A stretch of 64,000 nucleotides of DNA from Hetaerina americana (Eukaryota; Arthropoda; Insecta; Odonata; Calopterygidae). The translations under genes and the position numbers were made by a program. The first letter of the stretch is position 1. Each line of letters begins with the position of its first letter. Below, in pieces: positions 1 to 12,800 of this stretch. Under the pieces are notes generated by a model. It worked only from the letters and a program-made list of their open reading frames with translations. It was not told where the DNA came from and did not search any database. The stretch covers positions 99,501 through 163,500 of the forward strand of contig JAKTNV010000009.1 in NCBI GenBank assembly GCA_022747635.1, read 5' to 3'.

Positions 1-376
1 TGAGGTCTTTTGGCACCAACTTTGCTGCTACACGACGGAAACCCAAATCATTAACCACAATGTCTTGGGCGGATCCATAGGCAATGTTCAAGTCCTCCGC
101 TATTTCTCTGATGGTTAATTTGCGGTTATTGACCAACATTTCTTTTACTTTATCAATTTTTTCACCGACTTTCGATGTCGATGGTCTGCCACTGCGTTCA
201 TCATCTTCGATTGACTCACGACCACTTCTGAACCGCTCGTGCCACTGGTAAACGACCGTTTTTTTTAGAGAATCGTTGCCGAAACACTTTTCCAACATTT
301 CCAACGTCCGTGCGCCACTAAATCCGTTTTTTACGCAAAATTTAATACAAGTTCGTTGTTGCAAATTTAAATCCAT
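1..376 (-). CDS. Mariner transposase, N-terminal part, open to window edge
   Basis: About 125 codons of a DD34D mariner transposase are present. Visible features are the N-terminal paired-like helix-turn-helix region, with QWHERFRSGRESIEDDERSG and then GRPSTS, and the linker REIAEDLNIAYGSAQDIV. In the family this part binds the terminal repeats; the catalytic aspartates follow and are not in the window. The start ATG is the one used by homologues (MDLNLQQRT). No stop or frameshift is seen. Confidence 0.88.
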   Translation of the reverse strand, partial: MDLNLQQRTCIKFCVKNGFSGARTLEMLEKCFGNDSLKKTVVYQWHERFRSGRESIEDDERSGRPSTSKVGEKIDKVKEMLVNNRKLTIREIAEDLNIAYGSAQDIVVNDLGFRRVAAKLVPKDL

Positions 377-581
377 TTCTGAAATTGTAAAAAATCGCCA
401 ACACACACAGAGATAGATGTACTCTTGGCTACGTAACTTTTGCAAATGTCAAGTTATGACACTAAGATTTAAAGGGAATATCAACAACAGATGTACCAAT
501 TTAACAAAAAAAACAGAACTCAAATCGGAACGATGGGAGCGCCACACGGTGGTTATTCCGGGAAATTTTTGATCAAGGTAG
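1..581 (-). mobile_element. Young mariner element, 5' part (truncated by window edge)
   Basis: The element's 5' end is at 581, with terminal repeat ctaccttgatcaaaaatttc next to a TA dinucleotide at 582-583. The transposase starts at ATG 376-374 (MDLNLQQRTCIKFC) and stays open to position 1, through the helix-turn-helix DNA-binding region. Over the coding part it appears base-for-base identical to the copy at 17277-18599. It differs in one key way: it keeps GCAAAGTTGG (encoding AKLV), a 10-bp stretch the other copy has lost. It may be an intact autonomous copy, but the catalytic half is outside the window. Confidence 0.9.
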
Positions 582-1459
582 TATAGGAGATGCTGACAGG
601 CCAGGAGCTCTCTGATTGGCTCTTTCTTGGCAGCGTATGTTAATTACAACACAGATCACTTCGACCTGAAGACTTCGGCAGGACTGGGGCAAAAAAGTTG
701 TTTATCAACTCACCTACTGGAGGCAAAATGGATTCATCAAATAGACGTCATGGAAGCCTAAGGATCAATTCCTTTATATTATTTTTAAGAAAATTAAAAG
801 GCTATCCATGATAAAATTTTAAAATTAATTCCCCAAAATTTTGGGTGAAGAAATTAAATACTATAAAAAACTTAAGTTTATCAGCTGGTGTAAAGTCAAG
901 ACATTGCCAGCATAGGTATTTTTACAAGCATTAACTAACAAGCATAACAATTAAATTTCAGTAAAACTCCTCTAGTTTATGTGAATAGAAATTATGTTTT
1001 TCCACGACTGGGCCGTATTTTTCAAGCTCCATCTCAAAATCCCTTTGTTTTCAATGCAACTAAAAACCTGGATATTCATTATTTCTTATTCCCATGCATA
1101 TTTTTAATATTTTTGCTTTGCACTTCATTATACAAGTATGAGTATCATCATCTTGTATGCTAGATCATTCAAAAATATTATTGCATTTCTAAACATTTAA
1201 CATGTGCTTCCAAGTAATTTACAATGTTTTCCAAGTATGTTTCCTATAAATATTTTGAAGAATCAGAAGGGAAAACTTCAAATGAAAGCACAAATAGCAA
1301 CCACAATAGTTTGTACAAATCTTTGCCAGCAATGTGAACTATTTGCATGAAAATTTTGAAAAAAGTGAAATGGCGCGTACAGCACCATCAGGGGCAGAAA
1401 TATTAACTCAGACTAGTAATTGCTAATTTCTGCTCAATGGAAAACACAATTAATGTCAT
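582..1459. other. Intronic AT-rich sequence, no feature recognised
   Basis: This stretch lies between the mariner at the left edge and RTE-like copy D. It has runs of A/T and one short open frame (981-1163) without recognisable similarity. I looked for the missing next Pix exon (ERIL...EWVEHL type) on the minus strand and did not find it. Confidence 0.5.
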
Positions 1460-2700
1460 TGGTAACCTATTGTTTGAGGTAGGTTTTGGATGGACACAAA
1501 ATGGTGATCCCAGCTCTACCCAAAAAGGCACCAACCTCACCTCCCTCACCATTACATTGAACTGCCACCCAATTCCTTCCTTCCCCCCCTCCCATCATTC
1601 AGCCCAACACGCCCTTCCTTCTCCTCTCCCTACATTGGCATTGTTCTTCTATAAGGTCTCCATATGGCTGGTTGATTTTCCCTTCATTGGGATCAGAACC
1701 AACACTCATCTAACAATATCTTCCAGCCAAATTCCTCCCTCACAAATTCTAGGAATTAGTCCATACAAACTCTTCCCATAGACAGAACTGATTTCAATTG
1801 CTTAATGCCCTTTCAATCAAGTACACCTGGACACAAAGCATTCCCATCTACACCACACTCACTTTCCATGTCTAAATTTTCTGCCCCAATAGCCCTAACA
1901 CATAATTCCTCAATAAATTCTATCCATTTCTCTTGAATCTTTCTTTAGTACAATATATAATTTCCCTGCCATTTCTCTAACAATTTTCACCATTTTCTCT
2001 TCTTACTTCCAGAGTTCTTTCATTTTTCTGTACAGCCTTTCTTTGTAAACTCTTTACATGCTCAAACTGCATCTTCCACCATGCTTCTTCTTCCCTTTCA
2101 GTTTATTGCCTCAGTTTATTATTATCATCCTTTCTTGTACTTTCTCCTTCCAAATTCTCAGTTTGCATTCTTCAATTTCCCTCCCTTGTATATCGTCCTA
2201 ATCATTTGGTCTGCAATCCATAGTCCACTTGTCATTTTCTCCTTTACTGATTATCCCTTTCGTTTCATTTGTGTGTTTGGACATCCTCTTTTTCAAATAT
2301 TCCCACGTTTCATCTATTGTGTCCATCTCTCTCACTTTACTCTCTTGATTTTTTGTTGCCTGGTATTCCTTCCTTTTGCTGCACTTAAAAATTTCTACAT
2401 TCCATTTCCTTAAATGTCTTTCCCGTTTCTTCCTCTTGTATCTGACATTACACTTCATCGGTGCTAAATTAAGATATAAATCCACATCTCCTCCTGGTAA
2501 GCTGTGCAAACTAAATACACTGTTCTTTTGTACTTGTGCTTATCCATAATACTGTACAACTCATAATTACATGTATACCTACATCTATTGTAGAGTTTAG
2601 GCCAAGTGTTCATGAAGATTAAACCCTGTCTACTGCAGAACTCTACTGCTCTCACCTCACAGTCATTCTTTGTTCCAGAGCTCGAGTCCCTTACCTCCCC
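1460..2700 (-). mobile_element. RTE-like retrotransposon copy D, degenerate
   Basis: The left end (ggtaacctattgtttgaggtaggttttggatgga) corresponds to the 3' terminus of copies A, B and C read in reverse. Further right, minus-strand frames contain EFCSRQGL..NTW...RCRYT (2464-2655), matching EFCRRQGLHITNTW and RRRYT of the endonuclease region, and a connecting region near 2200-2500. The reverse transcriptase core is missing, so the copy has a large internal deletion as well as many stops. It is clearly older than copies A-C. Confidence 0.75.
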
Positions 2701-2959
2701 ACCTCATCCACAGTTTTTCTTGTCTTGTATACATGAAGTGAAACCTCATATTTGAATTATCAGAATTTATGTTTCCCTGCAAACAATAACATTTCTGTCA
2801 CATCCCATAACATTGTCCTATTTTTCCTTTCTATGTGGAACCTCATATATACACGATTTCCTATTCACACTATTTGCATTACTGTGTACTAGATTTAAAA
2901 AAATCACATTTCTAAAACAATGACGTAAATTAGGCTTTATGAAACACTTTCTTGACTTT

Positions 2960-4260
2960 GTTTTGCACAGGTGCACGTTAAAAAAAGATTAGAGAGAGAG
3001 AGCAGTAATGGGAACAGTTTTAGCGAAGAATTTGAATATGGGGGTAATACAGAAGGCCATAGTGACACAAATGTGAACTAGTTGAACTCGTAACGTCTGC
3101 CAGGAAAAGATTTGTGCGGTGAAATGGGTATTTTGTCCAACTAGGAGTTAGTTAAATTATTAATGCACTGTAACAGCACTTGAGGGAGACTATTCATATC
3201 ACACATTATTTGAATTGATAAGGAATTACAATGACTTAAACCTGAAAATGTTGAGGTGTGGAAAACACAAGAACTGGTGACAGACAACTGGGATCATTTG
3301 CACAGCCTCAATGCAACGGACATAACATAGATGTGCTCCTGAATAGTAACAAATATTGTAATTTGTTTTATCGAATCAAAATTAGACTGAAGTAAAAATA
3401 ATTTTATTCTCTTCAAAAAATTTTACCTTGAAACAAGGAACAAAGTTGGAAAACTGTTTGCACTGGTCCAACGGCAAGGTAGCTCAGATTCTCATGTGTT
3501 AAGTTTTCCTCGATTACTCGGGAACTCCAATATCATTCCATTTGAGAGTGACAGACACAAGGTGTACAAAAGAACATTTTCAAATGAGGGTAAAATATGA
3601 ATTTTGAAACAATTTGATTCTCATGATGGAATCTGTATTGATCGGGTGGAACATCTAAGATTGCAGGCCTCTACATTGAATACATTAGTAAAAAACAAGA
3701 CCTGATTCTGTACAGGCAACCCATGTGAACATTTGTCCAAAAAAAGATAATATGCCTAAAATTCCAAGAATGAAGAATTACTGAATGAGTGGTTTTCAAG
3801 TGTTTAGATCGTCAAATATCCCCGCGAATGGCATCATCAAAGAGAAAAAGTATTGCGAATTACCACAAGATTGAGAATTTAATATTCACAGCATCCTAAG
3901 GTTGGCTGGATAGCTTTAGAAATTGGTGAAACTGGCCTACAGGGCTGTGTGTGATAAAAGTAGAAGTGTCAATGTCGAGACTGTTGCTTGGTGGAGGATG
4001 TCAGCATTGAATAAACACTTTGAAGGCTATGACCCATAGGATGATCTCAATGCAGACCACACAGGGCTATTCTTTAATGAGCTGCCAGCAAAAACACTGC
4101 TTCAAAGGGGAACAACATCATGGATGGGTGCTGAGCAAACAGTCTCTTTAATCACAAATGCAGATGGAAGTGAGAAGTTTCAGCCACCAGTGGTTGGCAA
4201 ATCAGAGAGTCCTAGGTGCATGCTAGGTCACATGTGTAAAATAATGCCCACTACAGCAAA
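2960..4260 (+). pseudogene. pogo/Tigger-type DDE transposase relic
   Basis: Plus-strand frames at ~4050-4220 read NADHTGLFFNELPAKTLLQR, then MGAEQTVSLITNADGSEKFQ and PPVVGKSESPRC. This is the catalytic-core signature of Tigger/pogo transposases (NADETGLFF...TL..RG...NADGSEKL.PL.IGKS.NPRCF). The preceding 3860-4040 carries the usual VNVETV.WW...L...F..YDP segment. The first catalytic Asp (NAD) is visible and the adjacent Glu is His. Many stops and frameshifts show it is dead. The left part down to ~2960 probably encodes the CENP-B-like DNA-binding half. Terminal repeats were not identified. Confidence 0.75.
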
Positions 4261-4927
4261 TTCTAAAGCATGAATTCGGCCATTTTTGTTGCCTCGACAC
4301 CATTGTCTAACCTTTCCTTCACTCATTACCTTAGGCTGTTCATAATCCAGGCACAACTACTCGTGGATGAGCTGCTGATAATCACTCATTTAGCACACAA
4401 ACATTGAATCACAGCACGCACTTTGCAACTGGCGGGAACAACAACTTTTGCAGGCATTGATATCTGCATTCACGGACAGCCAAGCAACTACTGAATCAAA
4501 GCAATAACTTCAGTGGCTATGGAAACAATCAATAGATCGTGCTGAGAGCATACAACTTTGTTCGGACCCAGCAATATTTTAATATAAAAAAGGCCCTTAC
4601 CTTTCAAATATGCCTCATAATTCTAATCTGAACGTTTAATTTGTCTTTCAGTTTTACTACTGTCGATGAATATGAATTTTTCTTCATTAAATCTGCTACA
4701 AAATAGTCTTGACTTGACTGTTATAACTAAAAAATTATCAAGACCTACCAACGAAGCCTAACTGATCACTTGCTTGGCTCCGATTGAGGATCCAGAGAAC
4801 TACATTAGCTGCATGCAAAATCAAACTTATTGCTTTTTAGTCTTCATGAATGACTTCCATTCCCTTTTTTTGGGATAGGATGTAACAATGATCTCATGAA
4901 ATCATCTATCCAAATTTTTCCCTAATG

Positions 4928-6197
4928 CGAGGTCTGTTCAATATGTATTACAAATTTTGAATTTCCACGGGTTAGGTACCTTTGATTTTCAATTTCTTGT
5001 TGGTACTTATGTCTCTCACTTATGCCAAAAAGTTCTGCCATTTTGAAAGTTCAGTTAATTGTAGACAGCTGTTTTGCTGGGAAGTGTTTTTGCTTGCCTT
5101 ACATTTTTGCCTGTTCCAAAAAATGGATCGAAGAATCTGTATCAAATTTTGTGTGACAAACACAAAACAAACATAATTAAGTGTGCGGACGCATTCGGAA
5201 TGTCAATTGTGGTATATGGAGAAGCTACCTTGGACCAAAGCAATGTTTATCGGTGGTACAAAATGTTCCCAGAGGCCCGAGAAGATGTGAACGACAAAGA
5301 GCATGCCGGTTGCCCGAGCACATCTACAACAGACGATAACATTGATTAAGTGAAGGAAATAGTATTGGCCAATCTTCGAATCACCATTCGAGAAGTTGCT
5401 GAGGACCTAAACATATCGATTGGCTCGTGCCATTACCAATGATTTGGGCATGACACTGGGTGCTGCATTGACATTGCTAATGAGGTGTTGGACTCTGTCC
5501 GCGGCAACCCAAATTTGCTCCAGAGGGTCATAACTGGTGAAGAATAATGGGTGTATGGTCATGACATGGAAACTAAACCTCAATCATCCCAATGGAAGCT
5601 GCAGCATGAGCCTGGACGGAAAAAGGCACGCCAAGTTTGGTCGAATGTGAACGTTTTGTTGACAGTTTTCTTCAATTGCAGGGGCGTGGTGCATCATGAG
5701 TTCTTGCCCAAGGATAGAACAGTATATAAGAAATATTACCTGCAAGTTATGCACAATTTGTGCAAAGCAATCCCCCAAATATGCTCGGATTTGTGGAAGA
5801 ACAAAAATTGGCTTTTGCACCATGACAATGCCCCTGCTCACACATCGTTACTTGTGCACACAGTTTCGGCCAAAAACAACACACTGATGATACCGCAGTC
5901 TCTGTGTTCCCCAGATCTGGCCCTCTGTGACTTTTTGGTGTTCCTGAAACTGAAGAGGCCCATGAAATGACGACGCTATGCTATGAAAGAAGAGATAAAG
6001 ACTGCATATCGAAGGAGGAGCTGAACAAGATGACAAAACATGATTTTTTGAAGTGCTTTGAAGATTGGAAAAAATGTAGGCACAAGTGTATAATATCTAA
6101 TGGGAATTACTTTGAAGGTGACAAAATACATATTCATGAATAAATAAATAATTTTTGAAAAAACACCAAAGTTGCGATACTTTTTGAACAGACCTCG
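4928..6197 (+). mobile_element. mariner element, degenerate (second lineage)
   Basis: Inverted ends are recognisable: cgaggtctgttcaatatgta at 4928 and the complement of tactttttgaacagacctcg ending at 6197. A TA follows the right end (6198-6199); the left flank reads TG, probably a mutated TA. The 1270-bp length fits mariner. The internal transposase is broken (see the pseudogene entry). This lineage differs from the 17277 mariner in its terminal repeats. Confidence 0.9.
5123..6143 (+). pseudogene. mariner transposase pseudogene
   Basis: The start is ATG 5123 (MDRRICIKFC). An in-frame stop occurs after TSTTDDNID near 5347, and then several frameshifts. Catalytic motifs survive in pieces: GVVHHEFLPKDRTVYKKYYL, LLHHDNAPAHTS and SPDLALCDFLVFLKLK. 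These correspond to the family's HHDNAPxH and SPDLAPCDFFLF blocks, so the second and third Asp of the DD34D triad are still present. The C-terminus ends near a TAA at 6141. It is not functional. Confidence 0.88.
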
Positions 6198-6767
6198 TAC
6201 ATGCTCTGAATTAGGCCATAAAAACTTTTACCTCCTTGATTTCCTAAAACCTTGAATATGTTATTTATGCATTAATAATAAGGGCTTCTGGAATGCTATC
6301 ATTTAAATGGCGAATACAAAAGTGTAATAGTAAAATGGCTCCTTTTTTCCTTGGGGCACTCAATAAACAATTCACATCATCAAAAGTGAGTATTTAAGTA
6401 GTAACTGTAAGTATCAAAAAACATTAAATGTTTAATTATTGGTATTACCAATTTATCTAAATTTAATGTCTCTTTCTCTGATAAGAGACGTTGTGCTTCA
6501 AATTTATTAGTGTTAGAACACATTAACATTCATTAACCCTAGCTTGTTTAATCAAATAAGCTTTTACACCCTTCCTAATATTACAATCTATTAATACAGT
6601 TCATATATATCTCTAAGTATCCAAGAAAGTTTGCATATATGCAAACCTGACTTCGATGCACAGATCTTTTCCCGAAAGATTTTATTTGCTGCAAAGTTCA
6701 CGGATGTGTGCTCTCGTGGAATGTCGTCCGTTCCCTTATCCTAACTATGATAAGGAAAACAACTTAC
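6198..6767. other. Pix intron sequence, no feature recognised
   Basis: AT-rich sequence between the mariner and the PH exon. I saw no conserved coding segment, RNA or repeat boundary. Confidence 0.5.
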
Positions 6768-6846
6768 CAGCGATTTCAAAAGCATTCTTGCAAATATCAG
6801 TGTCCTCTAGTTTTGTAACACTTATTCCTGAGAGAGGTAATTTCCC
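6768..6846 (-). CDS. Pix: Pix exon: PH domain continued
   Basis: The exon is 79 nt, with acceptor ttccacag and donor CTG|GTAAGT, phase 0 in and phase 1 out. It encodes GKLPLSGISVTKLEDTDICK and then NAFEIA, aligning with GKLPTTGMTITKLEDSENHRNAFEIS of beta-PIX. The preceding exon ends FIYE, so FIYE|GKLP reproduces FIYQGKLP of the family. The next exon (ERILVS-like) was not found in the remaining 6.7 kb and is presumably beyond the left edge. Confidence 0.92.
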
Positions 6847-9800
6847 CTGTGGAATAAAAAAGAATTGTTTTCAGCTGAATAGATATTTAAACTCTTTTCT
6901 ATTTTAATCAATTTAAGCTATGATAACCATTACACCATTTGATTTACCATTACAGGAAACTTAATTATTAGGATCATTCATAATTTGGAATGGATAAAAA
7001 TTAATCATTGAACCACACAAACATTAAGCCCTAAAAAAGTGAATTTCCTTCTCAAATTCACATGAGTTATAATTTAAAAAATATGGAACTATCACAAGTA
7101 ATGAAAAACATAAGAAGAAATATAGTACGCAATCCAAAATGTAGCTCATTAATAAGTTACATGCCAGTGCCATTAAGCTGTAGAAAATATGGACCATGCT
7201 CCATTGGCAATTTGGCAAATTTCTTCGGTAAATTAAGACTCAATGTGGCAAATATTATTAGCAACATACTACCAGCTAAAGGTAGGATTTTGTTGATCCC
7301 TGCCACTACGCAAAACTAAAACTCCAGTAAAACACTTTCTCATTAATTAACAATTCAGTTTGTACATGATCTTAAAGAAGAACATCCAATCCATGGGTGT
7401 CCTTAAATATACAAATATAAGCAGGCATAAAAGACTTTGATGAGATTAATTAATTTCCAAACTCTCTCAGATGGTAACAATTATTAAGTTGCCTTCAGTT
7501 GACTGTCTGTACACCAATGGTAGACATAGCTGCAATAAATTAATGTTTGTCACAGAAGCTAATATTAAAAAATCTTCCTCAACAGGGATGGGTCAAAAAC
7601 GACCATCAAATAGCAGTAAAAAGTTAAGGATTAATCTGTGAAAAAAGCTAGGAAGCATTGTTATTGACCACTAATTGACCAACGCTGCATCAATTAGTGC
7701 CCATTGACAGCACCTCTATTTTATCATATTCCCAATTGGCTAAATAACAAGGTCTGATTCAGAATCATAAGAGCGTGAAGATTTGCAAAATGGATTTTTG
7801 AAGTCAGTATTAATTTTTTTACTCATTTCATTAGATGCTTGGAATTCCCAGGAGATATGAATCAGATAATTACATTGCAACTCAAATATATTTGTGCACC
7901 TTTCCTTGAAAATAAATATTTTTAGGCTATTAACCACAATATTTGATTTTTTTTCCTTTGATTTTGTTTCACTGTTAGTTTGATTTTCATTAATTTTTCT
8001 CTTTGATGATCAATATCAACAACCACAAATTCTGACACCAAACTACTTGTGTATGAAATAAAATATATTATAATCTCTACTTCTCCATGCTATCTCAGCA
8101 TCAACAATACATAATATGTTTTATATTTATTTGTACTAAGCTAAAGATCTCCCTGATAACATTAAAATTAAAAAAAAACAGAATATAAAAAATGCAATGC
8201 AATGGGAAACAAACTTCAGAACCAAATTACTGTCTTCGTCAGCTCATGCATGGAATTAGCATAAATTACAACGTGAGTACTATCTTCATACAGAATTGAT
8301 TCAGTTCCCTTTATTTCATATGAGGGTAGTTTGAAAGGTTCTTGGAGTCACCACCAGATGTCAGCACTAGCCCAACCAGTTTCTCACATACTAATAGGTA
8401 CTACTTTATGAGTAAGCATATAACGCATCAGTGTTTTGAGAAGAAAAAGGCATGAAAGCAAAGAAAATTAATGCCGACTCTCAGAACACTCTGGGGGACT
8501 CTGCTCCTTCATATTTAACTTTTGCCAATGAACAAATGAGTTTAAGTTTGGTCGGGATAGCTTGGTTCATGATTCGCACGGTGGTGGGCCAAAATGTACC
8601 ACTACCTCAGATATTATTACTAAAGTGCATGAAATCGTTATGCAGGATTGCCGAATGAAAGTGCAGGAAATCACTAAAGCCTTGGGGATGTCATCTGAAT
8701 GGGCATATCACATTTTAACAGAGGAATTGGATATGAGGAAATTATCTGCCAGATGGGTGCCACAACTCTTGATGCAGGATCACAAACGCATGAGAATGTA
8801 AACTTCCAAACAATGGTTGACCCATTTTCTGAGCTACCAACAAGATTTTCTGCACCAGTTTGTGACCACAGAGGAAACTTGGGTCAACGACACTACCCGA
8901 GAGACAAAAAAGCAGTCAAAGCAGTGGAAACATGTTGATTAGTAGACCACCAAAGAAAGCAAAGGTAATACAGTTGGCCAGAAAGGTGATGGCTTCAGTT
9001 TTCGGGGATGCAAAAGGGATTGTGCTGACAGATTATCTTCCAAGAGGTCAAATAATTACTGGACATACTATGGACCAACTACAGCAAAAGATACATGAAA
9101 AAAAGGTCGGTTTGTAAGGAAGAAAGCATCTTTCATCAAGACAAAAACTGCCCTCACATATGCATTGCTGCCATAGGAAAAATTCGTGAACCAAGACACA
9201 AATTTTTGCCATAGCACCTAATTAGCCTTGTTTGGCTCAATTAGTTTTCCATCTCTTCCGCAAACTACGAATTTTTCTTGGTGGATGGAGATTCTCTTCA
9301 AACAAAGAACTAACAGCCAAAGTAGATTGGTATTTTAGGGGACTGAAGGAATCTTATTTAAGTGATGAGATCAAGACATTGGAACATCACTGACAGTGCA
9401 TTAGTGTACAGAGAGACTTAATTGAAAAATAAAAAAGTTTCACAGAGGTAAGTCTATTTCTACACCATTCCAAGAACTTTTCAATTCATCCTCATGATTT
9501 GCTGATTCCCTCCCATGGACATTCGTTGACCTTCATGTGGTGGAAGGGCTTGTGCGTTCCGATGACCCCTAGAGCTGAGCTGGCAGGAATAATGATAATT
9601 GCTCCTGGTAGAGCCACCCATGCCAGATGGGTCAAAGGTTCGGAGCAAGGTGAAAGGTAGTCTGTGCAGCGTCTGCTCCTCAGTGAGGCGGCTGCAATGG
9701 CGTCCGACCCCAGTGGGGCGGCCAGTAAGTGATGGTGTCACGATAAAAACACTATTGAGGAAGGCAACCGGAAACCACCTCAATTATCATTCTCAAAATT

Positions 9801-12800
9801 TACATGATGGACAATACAGAGATTTTGAGTCCTGGCAACCACGGGGCTCGGCCCAATCAGCCGTGCATCATGCCTGGCAACAGGAGAGGCAAGTCTTCCA
9901 TGGTCTTCATCCCTCGAACCCTTGCCAATGAAAACCAACCGCAGCAGGACGGAAGATCCAGGATAAGAAGACTAAATTAGTTAGCATAGGAACGTGGAAT
10001 GTCAGGACAATGTAGAGGACAGCAAAATTAGAGAATATTAAACGAGAGATAGAAAGAGGAAATAAAGATATTTTAGGTTTATGCGAGATGAGATGAAAGG
10101 ATAGCAGGGATTACTGGAGTGAAAGTTATAGAATAATATAGTGGCGGGGACGAGAGGGAACAAGGGGTTGTCATCATATTGAATAAAGAGGTAGGAAGAA
10201 GCGTAGTCAACATAGAGCAGGTAACGGATAGATTATTACTAGTAGAGATAAAAGCAGAACCTACGAACTTGGTCATTGTTCAGTTACACATGCCACCAAG
10301 CAACCATTTGGAGGATGAGGTTTATAGGATATATGATCAGTTAAGAGGACATAATCGCATAAGTTCCTCCGAGGAAACATTTGATAGTGATGGGGGATTG
10401 GGATGCGACGGTGAGCGAAGGAAGAGATGGTGATGAGGTCGGGGACTACGGCTTAGGCATGAGGAATGACCACGTCGAGAAAGCAATTGAGTTCTGCAGG
10501 AGACAGGGGTTACACATCACCAACACTTGGTTTAGACACCACAAAAGGCGCAGGTATACATGGAAAATGCCAGGTGACTCAGAAAGGTATCAGTTAGATT
10601 ATATTCTGGTTAGACACAGGTTTAGGAAGTGTGATAAATTTTCACATATTCCCAGGAGCAGGTGCGGACTTAGACCACAATTTAGTTGTTATGAAGTGAG
10701 GTGTTGGTTTCAAAAAGATAAGGCAGGGGCAGAGGGTTAGGAAATGAAATGCAGAAGCATTATATGGATTGACAAGGAAGGAGTACCAGCAGGCTGTAGA
10801 GAAAATTATGGATGATGGTAAAGCGCTGAGTTCTATCGAAGAAAAATGGGGATGCATCAAGAAAGGGATATCGAAAGCTGCAAAAGAAACTATAGGAACC
10901 GTAAATGTGAAAAAGGACAAGGAAACCATGGATCATGGATGAGATGATTACAAAGATGGATGAGAGGAGAAAATTGAAGAATGCAAACACAGAGTTAGGC
11001 AAAATGAATTTAAAAGAGTTAAATACTAAATTGAGATGGGCAACAAAGAAAGCAAAATAATCAAGGTGGAAGATGCAGTTTCAGAATATGGAATGTCTGC
11101 AGAGGAAGGCCGAAATTGGCGCGCTATACAACAAAGTTAAATAACTATCGGTAAGTAAGAACAGAAGATCTATGTTAACAGTTAGAGATAAGTTGGGCAA
11201 GATAATAATGGGCACAAAAAAGATCCAAGAGAGATGGAGGGAATAAACAGAAGCACTGTATGGTAGAAAACTTAGGCCAACAAGGTTAGACATAGAAAAG
11301 GAGCACGACGTAGAGGAAGATAGCTTAGATGTAAGCATATTCGATGATGAGATAGAAAGGGTATTAAGGGAGATGGAATCAAATAAGGCTGTGTGCGTAG
11401 AAAATGTTCCTTTGGAACTACTGATATGTTCACGAAAATGTGGGAGGTAGACTCTACATGGACTGATTTGTAGTATCTATGAGGAAGGAATCTGGCCAAA
11501 AAACTTTGTGACATTAGTGTTAGTTCCTGTTCCGAAAAAAGTAAAGGCTACATCATATGAGGATTACAGAACAATAAGTTTGATTTCCCACATAGCTTAA
11601 TTTGTTCTCAAAATAATCAACAAAAGGATAGAGAGTAGGGTAAATGATTACTTAGGGAAAGATCATTTTGGGTTTAGGAAAGGGAGAGGTACGTGTGATG
11701 CCATTGCAGTAATGAGATTATTAGTTGAGAGGAATATAGAATACAACCAGGAGGTATTTGACTGTTTGGTAGATTTTGAAAAGGTGTTTGGCAGAGTGAA
11801 TAGGGAAAAACTAATGAGTACAGATTACCGCGCCTTAATCCACGGTACCTCAGGAGATTTTAACATACAGGGTTCAGCGCTTGAATCCAGACAAATGAAA
11901 CTTTAGTTCAAAAGCAAAATTATTAAAAAAATACAAATGAAAATGAAAAACCTTTTACATACAAGTAGTGGAAACTGTCAAGGATAATATTACTTGATGT
12001 AACCCCCTTTAGCTGCAATGACCACCTCCAATCTTGTCCTGAATCAATCGCACGCACTCTTTAGGACAGCTGCTATGCTGCAGTGTGAATGCTGCTATGA
12101 TAGCGGTGTGTAGAGATGCAACATAAAGGTGGCTCGTCTTATTGGCAACTCTTTCGACTACGCTCCTAACAGAATAGTCGGGGAGGTTCAAGTCTGGGCT
12201 ATTTGAGGGCCAGAACTCCTTTGACGAGAACATGTCAATAATGTTGTTTGAGAGCCAGTTTTGGACTAAATGACTCACTCGTATTAGCTGGTGAATCTGT
12301 CCTGTTGAAAGACATATTGTCTCCCTGAGGCCACAGTTAAGATCCAAGGTTTCATGACCTTCTTCAAAATTTGCATATAGAGTTCTTTTGTGATAGTTTG
12401 TTCCTTTTCAAGGAAATCTGGTGGCATGATACCACTGTCACTGGACACAACACCTAGGACGTGAACACTAGCCTGAAATTTTGTTTAAGCAACAATCGGG
12501 ACGCCCTTGGGATTGTGGGTTAGCCAGTGATCATTTCTCTGGTTGATCTTCGTGTCAACAGTAAAATTTTTTCATCAGAAAAGAATTTGATTCGCCCCAC
12601 AGCATCATTTTTTGGAGAACACAATAGCAGGTAGCAGCGAGCAATCCACTTTGTTTAGGCAGCTTCAGACAGCATTTGTCACACCTTTATTGCGTACGAC
12701 TTGTATGTTTATTGTATACGACTCGTATCGTAGGTCCTCCTCTGCCTTCCGATGCATCGTTCCCTTGTTTACATTAATTCTGACACCAATATCCTCAGCG

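Noticed and set aside
1437..1781. A 114-codon plus-strand protein gene
   Set aside because: It lies on the reverse of RTE copy D's 3' region and has no domain or splice context.
1..6767. The next Pix exon (ERILVS...EWVEHLQ type)
   Set aside because: Scanned the minus strand for it and found no match with a phase-1 acceptor; it is presumably beyond the left edge.
10642..11514. Hydrophobic minus-strand proteins opposite RTE copy A, seen again at 42796-43643
   Set aside because: Apparent conservation between the copies follows from the retroelement coding on the other strand; the Phe/Ser/Leu-rich readings are antisense shadows.
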